A DNA stretch of 54,732 bases, from NCBI RefSeq assembly GCF_009709555.1, contig NZ_WJBG01000139.1, positions 1 to 54,732 on the forward strand, in the 5' to 3' direction. The notes beneath the pieces were generated by a model, which searched no databases, was not told the origin of the DNA, and worked only from the letters and a program-made list of their open reading frames with translations. This DNA comes from Streptomyces blattellae. GTDB lineage: Bacteria > Actinomycetota > Actinomycetes > Streptomycetales > Streptomycetaceae. Below, one piece after another: positions 6,851 through 14,944 of this stretch (the stretch's first letter is position 1; each line of letters opens with the position of its first letter). A program made the translations under genes and the position numbers.

Positions 6851-8413
6851 ATGGCACAGCAGCAGCGCGCTCAGGGCCCGTCCGACCCCGAGGCGACTGG
6901 CGGCGGTATGTCAGATGCGCCGGAGATGTGGGGTAACGGCGGGCTGGTCGGCGATGGCCGGTATCGGCTCACCCGCAGACTCGGCCGGGGCGGTATGGCC
7001 GAGGTCTTCGCGGCCGAGGACGTGCGCCTGGGCCGCATGGTGGCGGTGAAACTGCTCCGCTCCGATCTCGCCGAGGACCCGGTCTCCAAGGCCCGCTTCA
7101 CGCGCGAGGCCCAGTCGGTGGCCGGGCTCAACCACCATGCGATCGTCGCCGTGTACGACTCCGGCGAGGACTTCGTGGGCGGCCAGTCGGTGCCGTACAT
7201 CGTGATGGAGATCGTCGAGGGCCGCACCATCCGCGACCTCCTCATCAACGCCGAGGCGCCCGGGCCCGAGCAGGCCCTGATCATCGTCTCCGGCGTCCTG
7301 GAGGCGCTCGCCTACTCGCATCAGCACGGCATCGTCCACCGTGACATCAAGCCCGCGAACGTGATCATCACGCACAACGGCGCCGTGAAGGTGATGGACT
7401 TCGGCATCGCCCGCGCCCTGCACGGGGCGTCCACGACGATGACGCAGACCGGCATGGTCATGGGCACGCCGCAGTACCTCTCCCCGGAGCAGGCGCTCGG
7501 CAAGGCCGTCGACCACCGCTCCGACCTGTACGCGGTGGGCTGCCTGCTCTACGAACTCCTCGCGCTCAGGCCCCCGTTCACCGGCGAGACGCCGTTGTCG
7601 GTGGTCTACCAGCACGTCCAGGACATTCCGACGCCGCCGTCCGAGGCGTCCGACGCCTGTCCGCCGGAGCTCGACGGCCTTGTCATGCGCTCGCTGGCCA
7701 AGGAGCCGGACGACCGGTTCCAGACGGCCGAGGAGATGCGCGGGCTCGTCCAGTACGGCCTGCAGATGCTGTACGACCAGGGCGGCCACACCGGCACCTG
7801 GAACACCGGCCCGGTCACCGCGCACGACGGCCGGCAGACCCCGGCCGCGGGCTTCGCGAGCACGGCCGTGATGCAGAACCACGGTGACGGCTCCAGCACC
7901 TCGCAGATCCCGCAGCAGATCCTGCCGCCCGGATACGGCGGCGGGGACGACGGCGGCTTCGAGGGGCACGGCAACAGGGGCAGCGGACGCGGCAAGCTGT
8001 GGATCTTCGCGGTCCTCGCGGTGATCGCCATCGCCGCGGGCGTCGCACTGGCGCTGGGCGGCGGTGACGGGGAAGGCGGCGGCGGTGGCGGCGAAGTGTC
8101 GCCGACCACCTCGCAGACCACCGAGGACCAGCAGGCCAGCGAGACGCCGAGCGACGACGTGACGGACCAGCCGACCGAGACGGAGACGGACAGCGACTCG
8201 GGCACGAGCGGCGGTTCGGACTACACGCCGTCGTACCCGCCTTCCTACACGCCGTCGCAGTCGTTCTCTTCCGAGCCGTCCGCCACGCCGTCCGACGAGC
8301 CGACGCCGACGCAGCCGACCGAGACGGAGCCGTCGGACCCGGTGACCCCGTCGAACCCGGAGACGTCGCAGCCGACGGACACCGGCGGCGTGACCGAAGG
8401 CAGCGACGGCTGA
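6851..8413 (+). CDS. Membrane Ser/Thr protein kinase, no PASTA domain
   Basis: 520 residues from ATG 6851 (GAGGACTG just upstream); an ATG at codon 20 is an alternative. Kinase domain about 35-295: glycine loop LGRGGMAEV, K67 in VAVKLL, HRDIKPAN with D165, DFG with D183, activation loop TTMTQTGMVMGTPQYLS. After a linker comes a membrane span (LWIFAVLAVIAIAAGVALAL, about residues 380-400), a glycine-rich stretch and about 100 extracellular residues made almost only of Ser, Thr, Pro, Glu and Asp. There is no PASTA or other sensor fold; the tail may be a wall-spanning or O-mannosylated stalk. It is likely to signal together with the divergent PASTA kinase. Confidence 0.93.
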   Translation: MAQQQRAQGPSDPEATGGGMSDAPEMWGNGGLVGDGRYRLTRRLGRGGMAEVFAAEDVRLGRMVAVKLLRSDLAEDPVSKARFTREAQSVAGLNHHAIVAVYDSGEDFVGGQSVPYIVMEIVEGRTIRDLLINAEAPGPEQALIIVSGVLEALAYSHQHGIVHRDIKPANVIITHNGAVKVMDFGIARALHGASTTMTQTGMVMGTPQYLSPEQALGKAVDHRSDLYAVGCLLYELLALRPPFTGETPLSVVYQHVQDIPTPPSEASDACPPELDGLVMRSLAKEPDDRFQTAEEMRGLVQYGLQMLYDQGGHTGTWNTGPVTAHDGRQTPAAGFASTAVMQNHGDGSSTSQIPQQILPPGYGGGDDGGFEGHGNRGSGRGKLWIFAVLAVIAIAAGVALALGGGDGEGGGGGGEVSPTTSQTTEDQQASETPSDDVTDQPTETETDSDSGTSGGSDYTPSYPPSYTPSQSFSSEPSATPSDEPTPTQPTETEPSDPVTPSNPETSQPTDTGGVTEGSDG

Positions 8414-8468
8414 CCGCTGACCGGCCCGCCGGGAGACAGCTTCACGCGCGCGTACGGCCCGGAAACGG

Positions 8469-8488
8469 GCAGCACGCGCGCGTGCTGC
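8469..8488. terminator. Perfect palindrome, likely terminator of the kinase gene
   Basis: GCAGCACG (8469-8476) and CGTGCTGC (8481-8488) pair perfectly around CGCG, 56 bp after the kinase stop. No T run follows, as is common in Streptomyces. Confidence 0.6.
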
Positions 8489-8519
8489 TCTGCGGGGTAC
8501 GGGGGCCCGGACGTCAGCC

Positions 8520-8634
8520 GCAGAAACGGTGACAGTCAGGCCTCTGAACGGTGACGGTCAGTCACTGAAACGGTCACGGTCAGTTGCTGAAACGGTGACG
8601 GTCACCCGCTGAAACGGTGACGGTCAGCCGCTGA
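8520..8634. repeat. 22-bp tandem repeat, about five copies
   Basis: Consensus CTGAAACGGTGACGGTCAG followed by three variable bases, repeated head to tail five times with a few substitutions and one 1-bp deletion. The last unit runs through the TGA stop of the convergent phosphotransferase gene (8624-8626 on the minus strand). There are no spacers, so it is not a CRISPR array. Confidence 0.8.
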
Positions 8635-9655
8635 ATGCCTCGCACACCGCGTCGTACTCCCGTGTCCACCACACGGCGAGGGCCGAGGCGGCCGGGAACT
8701 GGGGATCCGCGCGGGTGTCGCCGCGCTCGTAGTGCCAGCGCAGCATCCAGAAGTCGTTGAGACGCTCCCACCACACGCGGTGCACGGCTGCCGCGAGCTG
8801 GGAGGGCGTGGCGCCGGCCGTGCGCCGGTACGCGCGCGCGTACGCCCGCACCTTGGGCAGGTCGAGAGTGCCGACGGGGCGGACGAAGAAGATCGCGGCG
8901 GCCCGTACGGCTTCCTCCGCGCGGGGCTGTATGCCGAGCCGGTCCCAGTCGACGATCGCTGCGGGCGCGTCCCCCTGGTAGAGCAGGTTGAACGGGTGGA
9001 AGTCGCCGTGCACCCAGCCCACCGAACCTCCGCGCGGCGGGCGCCGGTCGGCGTGCCGCTCCAGGAGTACGCGCCGTTCCAGCAGCCGGTGGCGGGCCAG
9101 TTCGTCGAAGGAGTCGGCGGGGCGGTGGCGGCCGACGCGGGCGAGCAGGTCGTCGATGACGGCGAAGGTGTCGGTGGGGTCGGCGCTGTGGGGAGGCTCC
9201 GTACGTCCCCGCCCCTGCGCCGGCATCACGCGCTCCAGGCTGGCGTGCACCACCCCTAACAGCGCCCCCAGCCGTCCGCACTGCGCCCCGCTGAGCTGAC
9301 CGCCGTGCCGGTGCCGTCCCTCCACCCACGGGTGCAGGGCGTACGCGTGGCCGCCGATCACCGCCACCGTGCGCCCGTCGCGCGCGGCCACCGGCGGTGC
9401 CACCGGGACGCCGAGGTCGGCGAGGCGCTGGGTGGCCCGGTGCCGGCGTTCGATCGCGGGCGGGTCGGCGGTCTCGGGGTCGAAGTGGTGCTTGAGGAAG
9501 TACCGGCCGCAAGTCGTGCGCAGCCGGTAGCCGCGGTTGAGGAGCCCCTGGTCGACGGGCTCGCATGTCACGGCGGAACCGGCGGCGTAGTGGCGGAGCA
9601 AGGCGCCCAGCGGGGGCGCATGAGACCCAAGGGGTGGTACACAGGGGCGCGGCAC
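8624..9655 (-). CDS. Phosphotransferase, APH/choline kinase-like fold
   Basis: 343 residues, GTG start in the context VPRPCVPPLGSHAPP. Catalytic loop HGDFHPFNLLY (about 190-200) and metal-binding VDWDRLG (about 210-216) are the APH family Brenner and DxD motifs; the N-lobe has RYFLKHHF with a probable ATP lysine. Members phosphorylate hydroxyl groups on aminoglycosides, choline, homoserine, maltose or other small molecules; substrate cannot be told from sequence. The stop lies inside a 22-bp tandem repeat array. No operon partner; it is divergent from bkdA across about 500 bp. Confidence 0.85.
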   Translation of the reverse strand: MPRPCVPPLGSHAPPLGALLRHYAAGSAVTCEPVDQGLLNRGYRLRTTCGRYFLKHHFDPETADPPAIERRHRATQRLADLGVPVAPPVAARDGRTVAVIGGHAYALHPWVEGRHRHGGQLSGAQCGRLGALLGVVHASLERVMPAQGRGRTEPPHSADPTDTFAVIDDLLARVGRHRPADSFDELARHRLLERRVLLERHADRRPPRGGSVGWVHGDFHPFNLLYQGDAPAAIVDWDRLGIQPRAEEAVRAAAIFFVRPVGTLDLPKVRAYARAYRRTAGATPSQLAAAVHRVWWERLNDFWMLRWHYERGDTRADPQFPAASALAVWWTREYDAVCEAFSG

Positions 9656-9940
9656 GCGCCAGATGCTAGGGCACCGGCCGACCCGGTGAGCTGGGCGTTG
9701 TCACAGCACGTCGTCAGTGGTCGCTTTCGGTCAGCATCAGGCGCTTGACCGACGTCCGCGCCACGCCGGGTGGGCACCCGGGGCCGGGGGGCACCCGGGA
9801 AGAAAAACGCGGATTTTTCCTTTTTCGTGAAGCGGGTAAGTCAAACACACAAACCCTTCCGGTGAGCTGGGCCGGCGGGATAACGTGCCGTTGCTCCGGC
9901 CTCCTGCAAGGCTGTGACCAGTACCCCTTCGAGGCCTTCT
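9656..9940. promoter_or_regulatory. Intergenic region upstream of bkdA (left part)
   Basis: About 285 bp without a supported gene, between the divergent phosphotransferase and the bkd operator. It contains an AT-rich patch (9800-9850, with a run of T and A bases unusual for this genome) and GGGATAACGT near 9877, which could be a -10 region. Nothing else stands out. Confidence 0.3.
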
Positions 9941-9941
9941 C

Positions 9942-9968
9942 GATTTACTTGGAAATCCAAGCAAAATC
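9942..9968. promoter_or_regulatory. Palindromic operator candidate upstream of the bkd operon
   Basis: CTTGGA-AA-TCCAAG forms a perfect core, extended by GATTT on the left and AAATC on the right to an almost complete 27-bp palindrome in an AT-rich patch. It ends 15 bp before a plausible -35 box (TTCACA at 9984). A dimeric regulator upstream of -35 would fit activation, for instance an Lrp-type protein such as BkdR, but no such gene is in the window and the identity is unknown. Confidence 0.5.
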
Positions 9969-9983
9969 GCAGGTCAAAGGGGT

Positions 9984-10013
9984 TTCACAGAAATGTGGAG
10001 CACTGGGTAACGT
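9984..10013 (+). promoter_or_regulatory. Candidate bkd promoter
   Basis: TTCACA (9984-9989) and TAACGT (10008-10013) are spaced 18 bp apart, about 140 bp ahead of the bkdA GTG. This would leave a leader of roughly 135 nt. Confidence 0.4.
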
Positions 10014-10153
10014 GATCGGTGCAGGGCGCTCGCCGGGGCACCTGTCACGCCTGTTCCGGCCGAGTGGCACCCACCCCGTGCACGGGTGTCGGACCAGGTG
10101 ACCGCACTGGTTCACCCGGCAACCCCGGGGGCCGGACCGACGGAGGAGCACAC

Positions 10154-11302
10154 GTGACCGTGGAGAGCACTGCCGCGCGCAAGCCGCGACGCAGCGCCGG
10201 GACCAAGAAGTCCCCGAGCACCAAGCCCGAGCTGGTTCAACTGCTGACGCCCCAGGGCAAGCGCGTCAAGAACGCCGCGTACGACCCGTACGTCGCCGAC
10301 ATCACCCCCGAAGAGCTGCGTGGCCTGTACCGCGACATGGTGCTCACCCGCCGCTTCGACGCCGAGGCCACCTCCCTGCAGCGCCAGGGCGAGCTGGGCC
10401 TGTGGGCCTCGCTGCTCGGCCAGGAGGCCGCCCAGATCGGCTCGGGCCGGGCCCTGCACGATGACGACTACGTCTTCCCGACCTACCGCGAGCACGGCGT
10501 GGCCTGGTGCCGCGGCGTCGACCCGATCAACCTGCTCGGCATGTTCCGCGGCGTGAACAACGGCGGCTGGGACCCCGGCGGCAACAACTTCCAGCTCTAC
10601 ACGATCGTCATCGGCTCGCAGACGCTGCACGCGACCGGCTACGCGATGGGCGTGGCCAAGGACGGCGCGGACAGCGCGGTGATCGCCTACTTCGGCGACG
10701 GCGCCAGCAGCCAGGGCGACGTGGCCGAGTCCTTCACCTTCTCCGCGGTCTACAACGCGCCGGTGGTGTTCTTCTGCCAGAACAACCAGTGGGCGATCTC
10801 CGAGCCGACCGAGAAGCAGACCCGCGTGCCCCTCTACCAGCGCGCACAGGGCTACGGCTTCCCGGGCGTCCGCGTCGACGGCAACGACGTACTGGCCTGC
10901 CTGGCCGTGACGAAGTGGGCGCTGGAGCGGGCCCGCAGCGGTGAGGGCCCGACGCTCGTCGAGGCGTACACGTACCGCATGGGCGCGCACACCACCTCCG
11001 ACGACCCGACCCGCTACCGGGGCGACGAGGAGCGGCTGGCCTGGGAGGCGAAGGACCCGATCGCCCGCCTCCGCGCGTATCTCCAGGTTTCAAACCACAC
11101 GGACGACGGATTCTTCGCGGAACTCGAAGCGGAGAGCGAAGCGTTGGGCAGGCGAGTGCGTGAAGCGGTCCGTGCCATGCCGGACCCGGACCACTTCGCC
11201 ATCTTCGAGCACGTGTACGCGGACGGGCATGCGCTCGTCGACGAGGAGCGAGCCCAGTTCGCCGCCTACCAGGCGTCGTTCGCGGACGGAGAGGGGGCCT
11301 GA
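10154..11302 (+). CDS. bkdA: Branched-chain 2-oxo acid dehydrogenase E1 alpha
   Basis: 382 residues from GTG 10154, with ribosome site GGAGGA at 10142-10147; the frame is open further upstream but without a ribosome site. The thiamine-diphosphate motif begins GDGASSQGD (about residue 180) and ends with N(N)QWAIS; the phosphorylation-loop-like YRMGAHTTSDDPTRYR follows (about 280-295). With E1 beta it decarboxylates the 2-oxo acids of Val, Leu and Ile and transfers the acyl group to the lipoyl arm of E2, yielding isobutyryl-, isovaleryl- and 2-methylbutyryl-CoA. In Streptomyces these prime branched fatty acids and many polyketides. First gene of bkdABC. Confidence 0.95.
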   Translation: MTVESTAARKPRRSAGTKKSPSTKPELVQLLTPQGKRVKNAAYDPYVADITPEELRGLYRDMVLTRRFDAEATSLQRQGELGLWASLLGQEAAQIGSGRALHDDDYVFPTYREHGVAWCRGVDPINLLGMFRGVNNGGWDPGGNNFQLYTIVIGSQTLHATGYAMGVAKDGADSAVIAYFGDGASSQGDVAESFTFSAVYNAPVVFFCQNNQWAISEPTEKQTRVPLYQRAQGYGFPGVRVDGNDVLACLAVTKWALERARSGEGPTLVEAYTYRMGAHTTSDDPTRYRGDEERLAWEAKDPIARLRAYLQVSNHTDDGFFAELEAESEALGRRVREAVRAMPDPDHFAIFEHVYADGHALVDEERAQFAAYQASFADGEGA

Positions 11303-11304
11303 CC

Positions 11305-12285
11305 ATGGCAGCGGAAAAGATGGCTTTGGCCAAAGCGATCAACGAGTCGCTGCGGCGTGCCCTGGAGTCCGACCCCAAGGTCCTGATCATGGGCGAGGAC
11401 GTCGGCAAGCTCGGCGGAGTCTTCCGGGTCACCGACGGTCTGCAGAAGGACTTCGGCGAGAGCCGGGTCATCGACACCCCGCTCGCCGAGTCCGGCATCG
11501 TCGGCACGGCGATCGGCCTGGCCCTGCGCGGCTACCGCCCGGTGGTGGAGATCCAGTTCGACGGCTTCGTGTTCCCGGCGTACGACCAGATCGTCACCCA
11601 GCTCGCCAAGATGCACGCGCGCGCGTTGGGCAAGGTCAAGCTCCCGGTCGTCGTCCGCATCCCGTACGGCGGCGGAATCGGCGCGGTCGAGCACCACTCG
11701 GAGTCCCCGGAGGCCCTGTTCGCGCATGTGGCGGGCCTGAAGATCGTCAGCCCTTCCAGCGCGTCGGACGCCTACTGGATGATGCAGCAGGCCATCCAGA
11801 GCGACGACCCGGTGATCTTCTTCGAGCCCAAGCGGCGCTACTGGGACAAGGGCGAGGTCACCACTGAGGCCATCCCCGGCCCGCTGCACAAGGCACGCGT
11901 GGTGCGTGAGGGCACGGACCTGACCCTCGCCGCGTACGGCCCGATGGTGAAGCTCTGCCAGGAGGTCGCCGACGCCGCCGCCGAGGAGGGCAGGAACCTG
12001 GAGGTCCTCGACCTGCGCTCGGTGTCTCCGCTGGACTTCGACTCCATCCAGACGTCGGTCGAGAAGACCCGCCGCCTGGTCGTCGTGCACGAGGCGCCGG
12101 TGTTCTTCGGCTCGGGCGCGGAGATCGCCGCCCGGATCACGGAGCGCTGCTTCTACCACCTGGAAGCCCCGGTGCTCAGGGTCGGCGGCTACCACGCCCC
12201 GTATCCGCCGGCCCGCCTGGAGGAGGAGTACCTGCCGGGCCTGGACCGGGTGCTCGACGCCGTCGACCGCGCCCTGGCGTACTGA
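11305..12285 (+). CDS. bkdB: Branched-chain 2-oxo acid dehydrogenase E1 beta
   Basis: 326 residues, ATG two bases after the bkdA stop. Transketolase pyrimidine-binding domain (about 1-180) includes the ThDP-activating Glu region (VEIQFDGFVFPAYDQIV) and PYGGGIGAVEHHSESPE; the C-terminal domain (about 195-320) holds LRSVSPLDFDSI and VVHEAPVFFGSGAEIAA. Assembles with BkdA as an alpha2beta2 E1. The tight spacing indicates coupled translation. Confidence 0.95.
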   Translation: MAAEKMALAKAINESLRRALESDPKVLIMGEDVGKLGGVFRVTDGLQKDFGESRVIDTPLAESGIVGTAIGLALRGYRPVVEIQFDGFVFPAYDQIVTQLAKMHARALGKVKLPVVVRIPYGGGIGAVEHHSESPEALFAHVAGLKIVSPSSASDAYWMMQQAIQSDDPVIFFEPKRRYWDKGEVTTEAIPGPLHKARVVREGTDLTLAAYGPMVKLCQEVADAAAEEGRNLEVLDLRSVSPLDFDSIQTSVEKTRRLVVVHEAPVFFGSGAEIAARITERCFYHLEAPVLRVGGYHAPYPPARLEEEYLPGLDRVLDAVDRALAY

Positions 12286-12295
12286 GGAGAGGGGC

Positions 12296-13732
12296 GTGAC
12301 GACGATGACTGAAGCGTCCGTGCGCGAGTTCAAGATGCCCGACGTGGGCGAGGGGCTCACCGAGGCCGAGATCCTCAAGTGGTACGTCCGGCCCGGTGAC
12401 ACGGTGACGGACGGCCAGGTGGTCTGCGAGGTCGAGACGGCCAAGGCCGCGGTCGAACTCCCCATCCCGTACGACGGCGTGGTCCGCGAACTCCACTTCC
12501 CCGAGGGCACGACGGTGGACGTGGGCACGGCGATCATCGCGGTGGACGTGGCGGGCGGGGCACCTTCTGAGTCGGCGCCCGTCGAGTCGGCGCCCGTCAA
12601 GGCGCCCTCCGCGAAGGAAACCAAGCCGGAAGGTCCGGGCTCGGGCTCGGGCCGGACACCGGTGCTGGTGGGCTACGGAGTCGCCGCCTCCTCGACCAGG
12701 CGACGCCCCCGCAAGGGCCCTGAGGTCCAGGTCCAGGCGGCGTCGGCGGCGATCCAGACCGAGCTGAACGGACACGGGGCAGCCACCCCGCCCCCGGCGG
12801 CTCCCCCCAAGGACCGCCCGCTGGCGAAGCCGCCGGTGCGCAAGCTGGCCAAGGACCTGGGGGTCGACCTGGCGACGGTGGTGCCCTCCGGCCCGGACGG
12901 CATCATCACGCGCGAGGACGTGCACGCGGCGGTGGCCCAGCCGACGGCCCCGGAGCCGGCACCGTCGGCGGCCCCCGTGGTCACCCCGTCCCCCGCAGCG
13001 ACCGTGCCGACCGCGCCGACGTACGACCCGACCCGCGAGACCCGTATCCCCGTCAAGGGCGTCCGCAAGGCGACGGCGGCGGCGGTGGTCGCCTCGGCGT
13101 TCACGGCCCCGCATGTCACGGAGTTCGTCACGGTCGACGTGACCCGCACGATCAAGCTGGTCGAGGAACTCAAGCAGGACAAGGAGATGGAGGGCCTGCG
13201 GGTCAACCCGCTCCTCCTGGTAGCCAAGGCCCTGCTGGTCGCGATCAAGCGCCACCCGGACATCAACGCGACCTGGGACGAGGCGGCCCAGGAGATCGTC
13301 CAGAAGCACTACGTCAACCTGGGCATCGCCGCGGCCACCCCCCGCGGCCTGATCGTCCCGAACATCAAGGACGCGCAGGACAAGACCCTCCCGCAACTGG
13401 CCCAGGCCCTGGGTGAGCTGGTGTCGACGGCGCGGGAAGGCAAGACCTCCCCGGCCGCGATGCAGGGCGGCACAGTCACCATCACCAACGTCGGAGTCTT
13501 CGGCGTCGACACCGGCACACCCATCCTCAACCCCGGCGAGTCCGCCATCCTCGCCGTCGGCGCGATCAAACCCCAGCCGTGGGTCCACAAGGGCAAGGTG
13601 AAGCCACGCCGGGTCACGACGCTGGCGCTGTCCTTCGACCACCGGTTGGTGGACGGGGAGCTGGGCTCGAAGGTCCTCGCCGACGTGGCGGCGATTCTGG
13701 AACAGCCGAAGAGACTGATCACCTGGGCGTGA
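12296..13732 (+). CDS. bkdC: Dihydrolipoamide acyltransferase E2 of the branched-chain complex
   Basis: 478 residues from GTG 12296 with AGGAGAGGGG just upstream; ATG at 12305 is possible. Single lipoyl domain (about 10-85) with lipoylated K50 in VETAKAAVEL, a Pro/Ala linker, the E1/E3-binding domain (about 180-215, VRKLAKDLGVDLATV ... GIITREDV), a second linker, then the catalytic domain (about 245-478) ending with SFDHRLVDGELG, which carries the catalytic His and Asp. It transfers the branched acyl group to CoA. No E3 (lipoamide dehydrogenase) follows, so E3 must come from elsewhere. A strong hairpin follows at 13765-13798. Confidence 0.95.
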   Translation: MTTMTEASVREFKMPDVGEGLTEAEILKWYVRPGDTVTDGQVVCEVETAKAAVELPIPYDGVVRELHFPEGTTVDVGTAIIAVDVAGGAPSESAPVESAPVKAPSAKETKPEGPGSGSGRTPVLVGYGVAASSTRRRPRKGPEVQVQAASAAIQTELNGHGAATPPPAAPPKDRPLAKPPVRKLAKDLGVDLATVVPSGPDGIITREDVHAAVAQPTAPEPAPSAAPVVTPSPAATVPTAPTYDPTRETRIPVKGVRKATAAAVVASAFTAPHVTEFVTVDVTRTIKLVEELKQDKEMEGLRVNPLLLVAKALLVAIKRHPDINATWDEAAQEIVQKHYVNLGIAAATPRGLIVPNIKDAQDKTLPQLAQALGELVSTAREGKTSPAAMQGGTVTITNVGVFGVDTGTPILNPGESAILAVGAIKPQPWVHKGKVKPRRVTTLALSFDHRLVDGELGSKVLADVAAILEQPKRLITWA

Positions 13733-13764
13733 GCCACCCGGTCCCTGCCCTCGACAGCGCATAC

Positions 13765-13798
13765 GGAGCGCCCCGCCGCAGACGAGACGGGGCGCTCC
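13765..13798. terminator. Bidirectional terminator after bkdC
   Basis: GGAGCGCCCCG (13765-13775) pairs perfectly with CGGGGCGCTCC (13788-13798). It sits between the convergent bkdC and carboxypeptidase genes. Confidence 0.8.
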
Positions 13799-13832
13799 TC
13801 ATCATCAACAGGCCTTCGGTGTGCCAGACGGA

Positions 13833-14771
13833 TCAGTCGTGCTGGGCGCCCGAGGGAAGGGTGCGCAGTTGCATCGTGCTCGCTGTGCTGGTGCCGAAGG
13901 CGTAGTCCATCAGCTTGGCGGCGTCGGTGAAGCGGTAGGCGTCGTTGAGGAGTACGCCGACGACCGACTTGCCGTCGCGGGTGCCCGCGAAGACCAGGCA
14001 GGGGCCGGCCGGGGTGTTGGTGCCGGTTTTCACGCCGGTCGCGCCGCTGTAGGAGCCCAGCAGCTTGTTGGTGTTGTACCAGGTGTACGTGCGGGTGCCG
14101 CCGGTGCTTGTGGTGGCGTACTGGACGGTCTTCGTCTTCTTCACGATGCCGGAGAACGTCGAGAAGGTCATCGCGCTGCGCGTGAGCCTGGCGAGGTCGC
14201 GGGGCGTCGTGTAGTTCGTGTTCTGCGTGGAGTTGCCGTCGAACGAGTCGAAGTGCGTATTGGTGAGGTTGAGGGCCTCGGCCTTCTTGTTCATCTTGGC
14301 GATGAAGTTCTTGGTGCGGGCCGCGACCGTCGTGCCGGTGCCGAAGGTGTCGGCGAGGGCCATCGCGGCGTCGCAGCCGGACGGCAGCATCATCGCGTGC
14401 AGCAACTGGCGGATGGTGACCTTGTCGCCGGTCTTCAGGTCCGCGGTGCTCGCGCCCTTGGCGGCGACGTAGTCGCGGTAGCTCTGCTTGATGGTGATCT
14501 TGCGGTCGAGGTTCAGGTCGGGGGTGCTCAGCACGACCCGGGCCGTCATGATCTTCGTGGTGCTCGCCATGGGCCGCTTGGTGTCGGCGTACTTGCTGTA
14601 AAGCGTGGAGCCCGTCGCGCTGTTGAGCATGAACGCGCCCTTGGCGCTCACCGTGGGCGCGGTCGCCGCCTGCGCGGGTGCGGTCAGGGCGCCGCCCGCC
14701 AGCAGCGCGCCGGTGGTGACGACGACGGCTGCGGCTCTGCGGACTCGTACACCCTTGATGCCGGTTATCAC
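13833..14771 (-). CDS. D-Ala-D-Ala carboxypeptidase (S11), copy 1
   Basis: 312 residues from GTG 14771 (GGAGC about 10 nt upstream); a longer frame goes to 14894. Sec signal peptide about 1-35 (RRAAAVVVTTGALLAGG, APAQA-A). Catalytic motifs of penicillin-binding serine peptidases: STTK (the Ser nucleophile and Lys), SGC in place of the usual SGN, and VKTG. The enzyme removes terminal D-Ala from pentapeptide stems and limits cross-linking outside the membrane. SGC also occurs in the neighbouring copy and, as I recall, in other Streptomyces paralogues, so it is probably functional. There is no C-terminal amphipathic anchor. Tandem duplicate of 14945-15844. Confidence 0.9.
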   Translation of the reverse strand: MITGIKGVRVRRAAAVVVTTGALLAGGALTAPAQAATAPTVSAKGAFMLNSATGSTLYSKYADTKRPMASTTKIMTARVVLSTPDLNLDRKITIKQSYRDYVAAKGASTADLKTGDKVTIRQLLHAMMLPSGCDAAMALADTFGTGTTVAARTKNFIAKMNKKAEALNLTNTHFDSFDGNSTQNTNYTTPRDLARLTRSAMTFSTFSGIVKKTKTVQYATTSTGGTRTYTWYNTNKLLGSYSGATGVKTGTNTPAGPCLVFAGTRDGKSVVGVLLNDAYRFTDAAKLMDYAFGTSTASTMQLRTLPSGAQHD

Positions 14772-14895
14772 TATGAACGCTCCGAATGTGCGCAATGCCG
14801 GGTAGGCAGCTGCCAAATCGTGGGGGAGGCGCACAGAAGACTCACAGGAGGAGTCGAGGGATGCACGAGGGGCGGGAGTTGTGGGATACGTCACT

Positions 14896-14925
14896 GGGGG
14901 CAGTCACCGTCGAGTGACTGCCCCC
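14896..14925. terminator. Hairpin between the two carboxypeptidase genes
   Basis: GGGGGCAGTCAC (14896-14907) pairs perfectly with GTGACTGCCCCC (14914-14925) around a six-base loop. It lies downstream of the second carboxypeptidase gene on the minus strand, so the two copies are probably separate transcripts. Confidence 0.75.
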
Positions 14926-14944
14926 TTACCAATCGGCCTCGGTG

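Noticed and set aside
8520..8634. Possible CRISPR array
   Set aside because: Units are directly adjacent with no spacers and no cas genes are present. The same holds for the 15-bp array at 40721-40780.
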